The translations under genes and the position numbers were made by a program. Below are positions 50,548-60,400 of a stretch of DNA of 64,000 nt, in pieces (position 1 is the first letter of the stretch; each line of letters begins with the position of its first letter). Source of the DNA: Bradyrhizobium sp. dw_411 (GTDB lineage Bacteria; Pseudomonadota; Alphaproteobacteria; Rhizobiales; Xanthobacteraceae); the NCBI RefSeq assembly GCF_018449695.1, contig NZ_JAAVUY010000009.1:186001-250000 (forward strand). The letters are read 5' to 3'. The notes beneath the pieces were generated by a model that made no database searches, had not been told where the DNA came from, and was given only the letters and a program-made list of their open reading frames with translations.

Positions 50548-51981
50548 TCAGTATTCACGAATGCTTTCATCCAGTCCGCGCAGCAGCGGATAAAGGAAGT
50601 AGGAGATCACGCTGCGACGGCCGACTTTCATTTCCGCGGTCACGGCCATCCCCGGAATCATCTGAATACGCTCAGGCTGAAGACGCAGCTTGGCATCAGT
50701 GACGTCCACCAACACGCGGTAATAGGGCGCCGGCATCCGATGGGCACCGTCCGACTTGGGATCTGGCGTGAACGTATCCTGGCTGACCACGCGCACGGTC
50801 CCGTTCCCGGTGCCGTATTTCTGGAACGGGAAGGCCTCGAATTTGATCCGCACCGGCTGACCAACCGCGACCTGGCCGATATCCTTGCCCTCGACATTGA
50901 CCTCGGCCTGCAACGGCACATCGCGGGGAACCAAGACGAACAGCGTCTCGGCCTCGCGGACGACCGAACCGACCGTGCGACTGGCGACCTCAAGCACGAT
51001 GGCGTCCGCAGGCGCCCTTAGCATGATCAGTTGCCGGCGAAGTTCGACCTTCTTGAGATCCTCTGCTGCGCTATTGCGCTTTCCGATTGTTTCCACGAGA
51101 TCCTGGTAATCGGTTTTGCGAAACTCCTCGACGAAGACCTGCTGATCTGCACGGGCTTTCTCGACCTTGTGCTCGTAGTCGACCAGGCTCCCGCGCACGC
51201 GAGACAGGCTGCTGTCGACCTCAAGGCGGGCATCCCGCGATAGCAGCAGATTCAACCTCGAACCGACCTCCTTCACCATCAACGTTCCGCGCATGGTCTC
51301 GATCGACGTCATGGTCTCGAGCCGCTGCACCAGCACCGCTTCTTCATCCTGGCCGGTTTTGAGATTGGCTTGCGCGCTCGCAATCTGGGCATCGAAATTA
51401 CGCAACTGAGTGTCGTAGAAGGTCCGGCGCTGGGCAAACATCTTGCCTTGCAGGACGTCGTCGGAATTGGCGGGGTCGTGCACGACATAATCGTAGCCGC
51501 CCAATTCGGCCTTGAGCCGATTGATGGTCGCATCGAATGCTGCAACACGCGTGCGCAACTGATCCATATCCGCCTGCGAGAAGGTAGGATCGAGTGTCGC
51601 CAGTGGATCGCCCTTGTTGACCACGTCACCGGCCCGGACGTGAATTTCTCTGATGACCGAAGTTTCAAGCGGCTGCACGACCAGATTGGGGCGGGTCGTA
51701 GTCAGTTTCCCTTGCGCCGTCACGATCATGTCGACTTGCGAAACCGATGCCCAGGTCACAGCAGCCACGATCAGGCCGACGACACTATACAGCGTCAGGC
51801 GCGCGATGCGCGGCGGCGTCCGCTCCTCGACCTCGATCGCGTCGGACTGGAACTGCGAGACTACCGCCGGTCTCGGCCGCGGGGACGACCGGAACAACAA
51901 TCGCCGGCGCCGTTCGACACTTTTGGGTGCCGGCACCTTCGCAACTTTGAGGTTATCCGGCTGGTTGTTAGCGGGGGTCAT
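50548..51981 (-). CDS. Type I secretion periplasmic adaptor (HlyD family), second system
   Basis: A 477-residue membrane fusion protein. After a basic N-terminal cytosolic tail (residues 1-80, RRRRLLFRSSPRPRP), the anchor is LYSVVGLIVAAVTWASVSQV. The lipoyl motif VVQPLETSVIREIHVRAGDV and its C-terminal half (LRAPADAIVLEVASRTVGS) flank a coiled coil. The barrel ends GMAVTAEMKVGRRSVISYFL, a typical HlyD finish. The ATG overlaps the exporter stop by 4 nt (ATGA). No TolC homologue is nearby. Longer cytosolic tails are usual in adaptors that pair with C39-like exporters. Confidence 0.93.
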   Translation of the reverse strand: MTPANNQPDNLKVAKVPAPKSVERRRRLLFRSSPRPRPAVVSQFQSDAIEVEERTPPRIARLTLYSVVGLIVAAVTWASVSQVDMIVTAQGKLTTTRPNLVVQPLETSVIREIHVRAGDVVNKGDPLATLDPTFSQADMDQLRTRVAAFDATINRLKAELGGYDYVVHDPANSDDVLQGKMFAQRRTFYDTQLRNFDAQIASAQANLKTGQDEEAVLVQRLETMTSIETMRGTLMVKEVGSRLNLLLSRDARLEVDSSLSRVRGSLVDYEHKVEKARADQQVFVEEFRKTDYQDLVETIGKRNSAAEDLKKVELRRQLIMLRAPADAIVLEVASRTVGSVVREAETLFVLVPRDVPLQAEVNVEGKDIGQVAVGQPVRIKFEAFPFQKYGTGNGTVRVVSQDTFTPDPKSDGAHRMPAPYYRVLVDVTDAKLRLQPERIQMIPGMAVTAEMKVGRRSVISYFLYPLLRGLDESIREY

Positions 51982-54203
51982 GCGATCTGCTTTGTTTGTT
52001 GGTTCCAGAGATGCCGGTAGATGGTGCACTTCGAAAGAAGCTTGTCGTGGCGGTCAACATCGACAATTCGTCCGCGGTCGATCACCAGGATCGCGTTGGC
52101 CTCCGCGAGCATCGACAGCCGGTGCGAGACGATGATGACCGTACGACCTTCCGCGAGTCGGCGTAGATTGCGGCGAATGATCATCTCGCTTTCGGAGTCC
52201 AGCGCGCTGGTAGCCTCGTCGAAGATCAGGACCCGCGGGTTGACAATCAATGCCCGGGCAATCGCAAGCCGCTGCTTCTGACCGCCCGATAAGTTCGAAG
52301 CGTCTTCCTCGAGCATGGTGTCGAAGCCGCGCGGCAGGCGTTCGATGAACTCGTCGGCACCGGCGAGTTGCGCCGCCTGCATCACCTCGGCGAAGGTCGC
52401 ATCGCGCTTGACGCAGGCGATGTTATCGCGAACGGTTCCGCGAAACAGGAAATTATCCTGCAGCACGAGGCCGAGATTCTTGCGCAGATGGACGAGATCG
52501 AGTTCGCGGGAGTCATATCCGTCGACCCGCAGCAGACCCTGCTGGACCGGATAGAGTCCGGCGATGAGACGCGTCAGGGTAGTCTTGCCCGATCCGCTCC
52601 GGCCGACGATGCCAAACACCTTGCCGGGTTCGATCGTGAACGAAACGTCGTCGAGGGCCGGCGCGCCATCCGGGCCGTACCGGAACGACACGTTCTCGAA
52701 TTCGATTTTTCCTGAGAGCTCCGGCCGCAATCCTTCTCGATTACCCTTGCGCTCCTGCTCCTGATTCATCACCTCGCCGAGCATTTTCACGGCGAGCGCG
52801 ACTTCCTGGTATTCATGAACCATGGTGACCATCTGCACCAATGGCCCCGAGACCCGCCCGGCGAGCATGTTGAAGGCGACCAGCGCACCGATTGTCATCT
52901 CGCCATTGAACACATCGAGCGCGCCGAGCGCGATGATGCCAAGCGTCATCATCTTTTCGAGAAACCCGGTCACGGACTGAGCACCAGCCGAGATCTTTTC
53001 GACGCCGAAGCGCATCGAAACCGATTGCGCACAGCGGTCATCCCAGACCCTGCCCTGTAACGGCTCCATCGCCAGCGACTTGACGGTCCGCATGCCGTGA
53101 ACGGTCTCGACCAGCAGCGCCTGCCGCGCGCCTTCGGCTTGGTAAAGCTCATAGAGGCGGCGTCTGAAGGGCCCCATGAGACTGACCACCACAGCACCGC
53201 TCAGTGCGGTAAATGCCAGCACCAGCGCGGTGAGCTTGACGCTGTAGAGCGCGAGCACGGGAAGAAAGACGAAAAGCGACAGCGCATCCAGCATCGTCAG
53301 AAACAACCTGCCGGTCAGGAATTCGCGGATACGGGCCGCCTGCTGCATGTGCTTGACGAGGATACCCGCCGACATCTTCTCGAAGAAGGTGATGGGCAAG
53401 CCCAGGAGGTGGCCGAATGTCTTGGTCGCGACACGAATATCGACCTTGTTGGTGGCGTAGAGGAGAAGATACCGGCGCAGGAAATTGAACAGGGCGTCGA
53501 ACGTCAGGGCGGCCGCGGCGCCCGCGACCAGCACGTAGAGCGTGGTGAAGCTCTCGTGAACCAGCACCTTGTCGATCACGAGTTGGAAGAAGATCGGGAG
53601 CGCGAGGCCGAGGCCATAGAGCAAAATGGCGGCGACGGCGACATCGATGAACAACCGCCATTCGCGCCGCAGTTCGGGAATGAACCAGCGGAAACCGAAT
53701 GCTGGCTGCGAGTTCGAGAAGTTCGCATCGCGCTTGATCAGGATGGCTTCTCCAAGCCAGTTAGCACAGAACCGCTCCTTGCCAATAACCAGAGGCTCGT
53801 TACGTCGTTCGGCTAACGGATCGATGACGCTGACCATCTGCTCGCCATCGGGTCCCTCGCCAGCGCCCGAGACGATAATCCAATTGCCGTTGGCCAACCG
53901 CAAGATGACGGGGTAGGCCTCCCCCAGCCGAAACAGGGTGTCCCAGTCGAGCTGGCTGCTCCGCGCGCGCAACCCGGCTTCCTTCGCCATCCGAAGCAGC
54001 AATGTCTGCGAGATCGGAGTGCCATCGACCGCATAGGAATGCCGTAACCGTTCTGCCGGCAAGTCAACGCCATGATGGGTCGCGACCCGAGCTAGACACT
54101 CGAGTGCGGTCCGCGACTCCGTGTGGGACTCCGGTACCTCCACGACCGGCGCGGCCGCCGTATCGCAATCCCGCTCTACTTCATCGGAAGTTTGTTGAGA
54201 CAT
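51978..54203 (-). CDS. Type I secretion ABC transporter with C39-like (catalytically dead) domain
   Basis: A 741-residue HlyB/LapB-type exporter. Residues about 30-160 are a C39-peptidase-like fold (ALECLARVATHHGVDLPAER), but where active peptidases have the catalytic Cys (DCGPACL) this protein has Ala, so it should bind rather than cut substrates. Transmembrane helices lie at about 180-440 (FIDVAVAAILLYGLGLALPI). The ATPase domain has IVGRSGSGKTTLTRLIAG, LSGGQKQRLAIARAL, RVLIFDEATSALD and IIVSHRLSML. It starts inside the 3' end of the small gene upstream (23-nt overlap) and is coupled to the adaptor. The likely substrates are the large DUF4082 proteins upstream. Confidence 0.94.
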   Translation of the reverse strand: MSQQTSDEVERDCDTAAAPVVEVPESHTESRTALECLARVATHHGVDLPAERLRHSYAVDGTPISQTLLLRMAKEAGLRARSSQLDWDTLFRLGEAYPVILRLANGNWIIVSGAGEGPDGEQMVSVIDPLAERRNEPLVIGKERFCANWLGEAILIKRDANFSNSQPAFGFRWFIPELRREWRLFIDVAVAAILLYGLGLALPIFFQLVIDKVLVHESFTTLYVLVAGAAAALTFDALFNFLRRYLLLYATNKVDIRVATKTFGHLLGLPITFFEKMSAGILVKHMQQAARIREFLTGRLFLTMLDALSLFVFLPVLALYSVKLTALVLAFTALSGAVVVSLMGPFRRRLYELYQAEGARQALLVETVHGMRTVKSLAMEPLQGRVWDDRCAQSVSMRFGVEKISAGAQSVTGFLEKMMTLGIIALGALDVFNGEMTIGALVAFNMLAGRVSGPLVQMVTMVHEYQEVALAVKMLGEVMNQEQERKGNREGLRPELSGKIEFENVSFRYGPDGAPALDDVSFTIEPGKVFGIVGRSGSGKTTLTRLIAGLYPVQQGLLRVDGYDSRELDLVHLRKNLGLVLQDNFLFRGTVRDNIACVKRDATFAEVMQAAQLAGADEFIERLPRGFDTMLEEDASNLSGGQKQRLAIARALIVNPRVLIFDEATSALDSESEMIIRRNLRRLAEGRTVIIVSHRLSMLAEANAILVIDRGRIVDVDRHDKLLSKCTIYRHLWNQQTKQIA

Positions 54204-54519
54204 TCGGTGACCTTGGCATGTTCGAGCTTGTTGTGGTGGTGCGTTCGCCGATGGAGCTCATCGCGGGAGGATCGCCTGATGCTCTCGGCTGGTTACGCTT
54301 GATGACGCCGGCATCGACCAGGCCCTGCAGCGCGTTTTGCATAACTTCAACCGAGTTAGCGAATGCCTCGACCGAAAAGATCAGCCTTTGGCGAAACACC
54401 TTTTTCGGTGCGTTGTTGGCGTCCCGCTCGGTCGGCGAAAGACTGACCAGATCGACGCGCACGATGGCGCCGCCGACGGTGATCTCGTCGATTCCATCGG
54501 TGTAAATTTCAGCGTGCAT
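54181..54519 (-). CDS. Small conserved protein between DUF4082 gene and exporter
   Basis: A 112-residue soluble protein of unknown function. The core IYTDGIDEITVGGAIVRVDL, then ERDANNAPKKVFRQRLIFSV and EAFANSVEVMQNALQGLVDA, suggests a small beta-sheet followed by a helix, reminiscent of DUF3467-like proteins but not assigned. The C-terminus is Ser/Thr/Pro-rich. It ends inside the exporter gene, and the start lies 11 nt after the 831-residue gene stop. The gene order (substrate, small protein, exporter, adaptor) hints at a chaperone or secretion helper. A frameshifted relative follows the giant gene at 57326. Confidence 0.7.
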   Translation of the reverse strand: MHAEIYTDGIDEITVGGAIVRVDLVSLSPTERDANNAPKKVFRQRLIFSVEAFANSVEVMQNALQGLVDAGVIKRNQPRASGDPPAMSSIGERTTTTSSNMPRSPNVSTNFR

Positions 54520-54529
54520 TATCTCGCTC

Positions 54530-57025
54530 CTATGCTGCCAATTGCGCTTTAAAGACCACGTCAACGCCGTAGCTCGTTGAATTGAAGCTGCTGGTCGGGA
54601 AAAGACTGGAGCTACCGTACGCGTAGACTCCGTTGCCACCGCTGTTTGAACTCGCCGGAGCGGTCAGCGGGCCGTTGGATTGCGCCGTGGCGAACAGGCC
54701 GGGATCCGCCGAATAATCGCCCCCGGTATGGTAGGATGCGACATAGGCCGTACCGGCAGTGATCGCGACCGGATTGGAAAAGCTCACCTGCTGCCAGCCA
54801 CTCGCCGTCTCATTGGTGAAGGTCGCGGTTGCCAGTAACGTGCCGCTCGAACTCCAGAGGTCCGCGACATGCGGCCCCGTATTGTCCGGTCCCTTGTAAA
54901 ATCGCAGCCCGATGATTTCTCCGTCGGTACTGGCCTGGAACTTGAATCCAAGCTCAACCGAATTGGGATCATTGACGGTGACGATCGCGGGCGTCGAAGT
55001 TGGACTGAACAGGCTCACCGGGTTCGGATCGTTGACCGTCAGCGATACGGTCGCCGAGGCGTGGGCGCCACTACTGTCGGCGGCGGAATAAGTAAAGGTT
55101 GCCGGCCCTGCATATCCCGCCGTCGGCGTGAACGTCACGGATTGAGTCGCCGAATTATATGAAACTGTGCCATTGGTCGGGTTGCTTACTCCGGTCACCG
55201 ATAGCGACAAACCATTGGAATCGGTATCGTTGGCGAGCAACGCCGACGCGGAAATCGTGGTCGAGCCATTTTCATTGACCGCGAAGCCACTATCATTATT
55301 GGCAACCAGTTGCTGGTTCGATTTGGTATAGACGACATCCACCCAGTAATTGGTGGCGTTGAACGTATTGGTTGGAAAGCTGCTGGTTGATCCGTAGGCA
55401 TAGACGCCGTTGCCGCTGCCGGGCGCGGTCAGATCGCCGCTTGTGATGGGATTGGTGAAATAGCCGCCATCGGCCGAGTAATCGCCGTCGGTATGGTAAG
55501 ATGCGATGTAGGTCGTTCCGGCAGTAATCGACACCGGACTGGAGAAATTGACCTGTTGCCAGCCGCTGGCGGTTTCATTGCTGAAAGTTGCGGTGGCAAG
55601 CAGCGTTCCGTTCGAGCTCCAGAGATCGGCGACATGCGGGCCGCTGTTTTCCGGCCCCTTGTAAAAACGCAAGCCCGTGATCATGCCATCGACGGAAGCA
55701 ATAAACCTGACGCCCAGTTCGACCGCATTGGGATCATCCACCGTCACGTTGCTCGGCACTGAATTGGGGCTGAACAAACTCTCGGTAAATGTAATCATGG
55801 GACTGCCCCCGGGATTGCCGAAGACCAAGGTTACGTCGCTCTCGGTGGTTATGGTGCCGGAAGCCGGACCACTCCGCTGGCCAGCAACTTGCGGCATAGC
55901 CAAGGTGCCGCCTATGCCCAGCTGTGCCGTCGCAGCAAAAGCCGTCGCAGCGAAGAAAAAGCCTGTACCGCCTGCAAGCAGCGCGTCTGGCTTCACCGCC
56001 GGTGGAGAGATCGGGACAATCCCGAGGGCGCCTTGACCGGCCGGGTCCGTTCCACCCCGAAACACCGTCGTCGACGAAGGCGTGTAGGCAAGTGGCGGGG
56101 TGCTTGAACCAATGCGATGACGCGGCGGGTCGTCATTCGCATGGCCGTTGGCATCCGGAATCGTGGAGTCTCTATTGCCCGCATTGAGTGCCCGTGCCTT
56201 CGTCGAGTTAGACGGCGGCACTGCCGATGCGCGATCCGAGGCGGGAACGTCAGTCAAATTCGCGTACGCGCCGTTAGGTACCGTGGCGTCGAGTTGCGTT
56301 GCGTCGTTCGGACTGACCGGCGACGCCGCGGCCGCGGAATTCAAAGAGGAAAGGGCGGCGTCCAACAGGAGCGCAACGGCGAGCGGCGCAACGATGTTCG
56401 TCTCCGTGGAAGGAGCATCGGTCGGCATATCGATTGGCGGGGCATCCGGCCCCACCACAAGCAGAACGCCGCCGGTGACGGCGGTCTCAGCGGGACCGCC
56501 CGTGCGGTATTGCAGAATTGAAATCTTTCCACAGGCATCGGCGGCGGGCGTGAACGTCAATTCGTTCAACTGCACACAGCTGAGAGTTTGTCCTGGTGCG
56601 ACCGCGGTGATGCCATCGGCGAGCCGCACGGTCCCGTTCGCGGGCAGTTCGGTAATCTCAATATACGCTGCAACGGGCAGTCTGGGCGCCGGAATGTCGA
56701 TCGGCCGTGGCCCACCGTTTTGCGGCACGCTCAACACAAACCAGATCTCAGGCTTCGGCTTGATCGTCGATGCGGTTGCGGATTCGGTCGGGGCGGCAGC
56801 GGGCCTGTACTTTAGCGCCGCAAGCTCGTAGGCGGTAACCAATTGTCCCAGCGCTACTTGCGTGATGCCGTCTTCCTTCAGGACCATGCCCTGTGACGGC
56901 AATGCGGTTACCTTCACGGTCAAATCGTGCGGGGTATAGTCGGCGTCGGCAATGGTTGCGACCCGGAATGGCGCCATGCGACTGCTTTCGCCCGAAGTCA
57001 GGGATGCCGGATTTAAATTCAACAT
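54530..57025 (-). CDS. DUF4082 surface-type protein, 831 residues, probable type I substrate
   Basis: A large acidic protein with modular layout. Residues 20-180 hold two cadherin-like beta units (LTVKVTALPSQGMVLKEDGI and AYIEITELPANGTVRLADGI). Residues about 190-400 are Pro/Ala/Ser-rich and include a hydrophobic stretch (GGTGFFFAATAFAATAQLGI). DUF4082 module 1 lies at about 420-575 (ITGLRFYKGPENSGPHVADL, then NETASGWQQVNFSSPVSITA), a cadherin-like linker at 580-680 (LLANDTDSNGLSLSVTGVSN), and DUF4082 module 2 at 685-828. There is no N-terminal signal. GGGAGGCGTCAGCG precedes the ATG. Beta-sandwich modules suggest carbohydrate binding at the cell surface. Confidence 0.85.
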   Translation of the reverse strand: MLNLNPASLTSGESSRMAPFRVATIADADYTPHDLTVKVTALPSQGMVLKEDGITQVALGQLVTAYELAALKYRPAAAPTESATASTIKPKPEIWFVLSVPQNGGPRPIDIPAPRLPVAAYIEITELPANGTVRLADGITAVAPGQTLSCVQLNELTFTPAADACGKISILQYRTGGPAETAVTGGVLLVVGPDAPPIDMPTDAPSTETNIVAPLAVALLLDAALSSLNSAAAASPVSPNDATQLDATVPNGAYANLTDVPASDRASAVPPSNSTKARALNAGNRDSTIPDANGHANDDPPRHRIGSSTPPLAYTPSSTTVFRGGTDPAGQGALGIVPISPPAVKPDALLAGGTGFFFAATAFAATAQLGIGGTLAMPQVAGQRSGPASGTITTESDVTLVFGNPGGSPMITFTESLFSPNSVPSNVTVDDPNAVELGVRFIASVDGMITGLRFYKGPENSGPHVADLWSSNGTLLATATFSNETASGWQQVNFSSPVSITAGTTYIASYHTDGDYSADGGYFTNPITSGDLTAPGSGNGVYAYGSTSSFPTNTFNATNYWVDVVYTKSNQQLVANNDSGFAVNENGSTTISASALLANDTDSNGLSLSVTGVSNPTNGTVSYNSATQSVTFTPTAGYAGPATFTYSAADSSGAHASATVSLTVNDPNPVSLFSPTSTPAIVTVNDPNSVELGFKFQASTDGEIIGLRFYKGPDNTGPHVADLWSSSGTLLATATFTNETASGWQQVSFSNPVAITAGTAYVASYHTGGDYSADPGLFATAQSNGPLTAPASSNSGGNGVYAYGSSSLFPTSSFNSTSYGVDVVFKAQLAA

Positions 57026-57325
57026 CGCTGACGCCTCCCGGCGAGATAATCTGGAAAAAATGACCGTTATTTAATTTAACTCTCTATTAACTCACGCGTC
57101 AATTATCCGCATTTAAAATTAAATGGGCATGGTGAACGCCAGATCCGAGGTTCCATCGCCGCCGCGTCACTTCTGCGGTCCACCAGGATTCTCGGCGTTT
57201 TCGGCGAAGCCGCTGGATAAACGAATAAACAAGCCCTCGGGACAACTCGCGCCGACCGCGAGTGGCCCACGGAGCTTCATGCCAACCGGGTCATATCGGC
57301 CCGATAACTGCCGTAACCGCTCTTT
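57026..57325. other. Promoter region of the 831-residue gene
   Basis: 300 bases upstream of the 831-residue gene on its strand. 57060-57122 is AT-rich with TTATTTAAT at 57067 and further ATTTAA-type blocks, so it is probably the promoter. The remainder is GC-rich without a credible gene; a plus frame at 57123-57329 has no ribosome-binding site or recognisable product. Confidence 0.5.
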
Positions 57326-57480
57326 TTAGAGATTGACCAGGAGCATCACCTGATCGGGGCTCCTGGTTGCGTCACGCGCAATCGGCAAGGGACCGACAGG
57401 TCCACACGCACAATCTTTCCGCCGCTCACCGTGATTTCGCCGATGCCGTCTGAACGGCGTTCTTCAGTAGTTTGCGCGTC
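57326..57480 (-). pseudogene. Frameshifted copy of the small secretion-associated gene
   Basis: Directly after the giant DUF4082 gene stop, one minus frame reads RRSDGIGEITVSGGKIVRVD, closely matching TDGIDEITVGGAIVRVDL of the intact gene at 54181. After that the match continues one frame over (LPIARDATRSPDQVMLLVNL against SPTERDANNAPKKVFRQRLI) and hits a stop at 57326. No start codon fits the 5' part, which abuts the giant gene. So this copy has lost its start, suffered a frameshift and been cut short. Confidence 0.65.
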
Positions 57481-57481
57481 C

Positions 57482-60400
57482 TTACGAAACCAGTTGAGGT
57501 CTGAAGAGAGCATCGACCCCGTAGTTCGTGGCATTGAAAGTGTTGGTAGGAAAGATGGGGTCTTCATAATACGTGTAAACGCCGTTGCCACCGCTTGTGG
57601 AGCTTGAAGGCGCTGTAAGCGGACCATTTGTCAGTGCTGTCGCAAAGAAGTTTGGAGTAGCCGAATACTCGCTAAACGTATGATAGGACGCGATATAGGT
57701 CGTTCCCGCAGTGACGGCCACCGGGGTTGCGAAGTTAACCGCCTGCCAGCCGCTAGCCGTCTCGTTGGTGAAAGTAGCGGTGGCCAACAAAGTACCGTTC
57801 GCGGTCCACAGATCGGCGACATGGGTACCAGTGTTCTGCGGCCCCTTGTAGAACTCGACTCCAGTGATGGTACCATTTTCGGACGACTGGAACTTGACAC
57901 CAAGTTCCACGCCAAGTGCTGCATTTGGATCGTTAGCGGTGACAGTGCTCGGCGTGTAGGCCTGGTTAAAGAGGCTCGCGTCGCCGACTGTCAGCCCGAC
58001 ATTAGCCGAAGCAGAATTGACTCCATCAGTTATTGAATAGGTAAAGCCTGCCGACCCGGTGTAGTTAGCGTTCGGCACAAAGCTGACGGTCTGCGCGGCC
58101 GCATTATAACTGACCGTGCCGTTGCTCGAATTGCTGACACCCGAGATCGACAATGGCAGGCCGCTGGGATCTGAATCATTGGCAAGCAAGGTCGAGACAG
58201 GAATTGTCAGCGTAGTATTCGTGGTATCAGCCAGTCCGTTGAGGTCTTGGGCAATCGGCGGCTCGTTGGATGGTTGGGTAAAGTCGACATCAACCCAGTA
58301 GTTGCTGGCGTTGAAACTATTGGTGGGGAAGCTCGGGCTGCTACCGTAGGCGAAGACGCCATCTCCTCCGCCGGTTCCGCTGGCCAGAGCCGTGAGCGGT
58401 CCGCTGGTGACCGCATTCGTGAAATAATTGGCGTCAACGGAATACTCGCCACTGCTCGTATAGTAGGAAGCGATATACGTCGTCCCTGCGGTAATGGCCA
58501 CCGGCGTCGAGAAATTGACCTGCTGCCAACCGCTCGCGCTTTCGTTAGTAAAGGTGGCGCTGGCGAGCAACGTTCCGCTAGAGCTCCACAGATCCGCCAC
58601 ATGCGTGCCTGTGTTTTCCGGCCCCTTGAAGAAGCGAATTCCCGAGATTACGCCGTCCGCGGAGGCCTGGAACTTAACGCCGAGAGTTACCGCCTCGGGA
58701 TCGTCAGCGGTGATCGTGCCTGGCGTCGCATTCGCAGCGAATAGGGTCTGAACCATTGTCGGATTGTTTACGGTGAGCGAGACGTTGCCCGAGGCAGACG
58801 CCTCCCCGTCCGTAATCGTGTAAGTGAAACTGGCCGGCCCAACGTAATTCCTGGCTGGGACGAAGCTGATGGATTGGGTGCTTGCGTTATAGCTAACCGT
58901 GCCGTTGCTCGGATTGCTGACACCCGAGATCGACAAGGCCAGACCGTTGGGATCTGTGTCGTTGGTCAGCAATTCCGAAGCCGGGATCGAAAGCGCGGTG
59001 TTTTCGGTAGCAACCAAGCCGCTGTCATTGTTGGCTACTGGCGGCTGGATGACCGATTGATTGAAGACCACATCAACCCAATAGTTGGTGGCCTGGTAGC
59101 TGTTGGTGGGGAACACGGCGCTGCTGCCATATGCGAAGACACCATCGCCACCGCTCGTCCCGCTGGCAAGCGCTGTCAGCGAACCATTGGTGAGTGCCGT
59201 ATTAAAATAATTGGCGTCGGCCGAATACTCGCCGCTGCTCGTAAAGTAGGAGGCGGTGTAGGTCGCTCCCGCGGTGATGGATACCGGTGTCGAGAAGTTG
59301 ACCTGTTGCCAGCCGCTCGCGCTTTCATCGGTGAAGGTCGCGCTTGCGAGCAAAACTCCCGTGGAGCTCCAAAGATCCCCCACATGCGTGCCCGTGTTCT
59401 CAGGGCCCTTATAGAAACGGATCCCTAAAATTGTGCCATTTGCAGATGCCTGGAATTTGACGCCGAGAGTCACCGGACTGGAATCGTCAGCGGTGATCGT
59501 GCCTGGCGTCGCGCCGGCAGAGAATAATGTTTGCGACGTCGTCGGATTGCTGACGTTGACCGAAACCTGGCCCGAGGCGGAGGCTTGCCCGTCCGTGATC
59601 GTGTAAGTGAAGCTGGCCGGCCCGACGTAGTTACTGGCCGGCGCGAAGCTGACTGTCTGCGTGGCCGCATTGTAGCTCACCGTACCGTTGACCGGGCTGC
59701 TGACGCCCGAAATCGACAGCGGCAGGCCGTTGGGATCGGTGTCGTTGGCGAGCAATGTCGAAGCGAGAATTGGCAGCGTGGTATTCTCGGTCGCGACGAC
59801 GCTAACAGTGCCCGCCACCGGCGGCTGCACTGCGGATTGGTTGTAAACGACGTCAACCCAATAGTTGGTGGCATTGAAGCTATTGGTGGGAAATACCGCG
59901 CCGTATGCGTAGACGCCATCGCCCCCGCTCGTTCCGCTGGCCAGCGCCGTGAGCGATCCGGTGGTGACGGCGTTGGTGAAGTAATTGGCGTCAGACGAAT
60001 AGTCGCCGCTGCTCGTATAGTACGACGCGATATAGGTCGTTCCCGCGGTAATGGACACGGGCGTCGAGAAGCTGACCTGCTGCCAGCCACTCGCGCTTTC
60101 ATTGGTGAAGGTCGCGCTTGCGAGCAAAACTCCCGTGGAACTCCACAGGTTCCCGATATGCGTACCGGTATTCTCGGGCCCCTTGTAGAAGCGGATCCCC
60201 GAGATTGTGCCAGATGCAGAAGCCTCGAATTTGACGCCGAGGGTCACTGCTTGGGCATCATTAACGGTGATCGTGCTCGGCGTAGCGCTCGCGGAAAACA
60301 ATGTTTGCGCGGACAACGGATTGTTGACGTTGATAGAGACGTTGCCCGATGCAGAAGACTGTCCGTCCGTAATCGTGTAAGTGAAATTGGCAGGCCCAAC

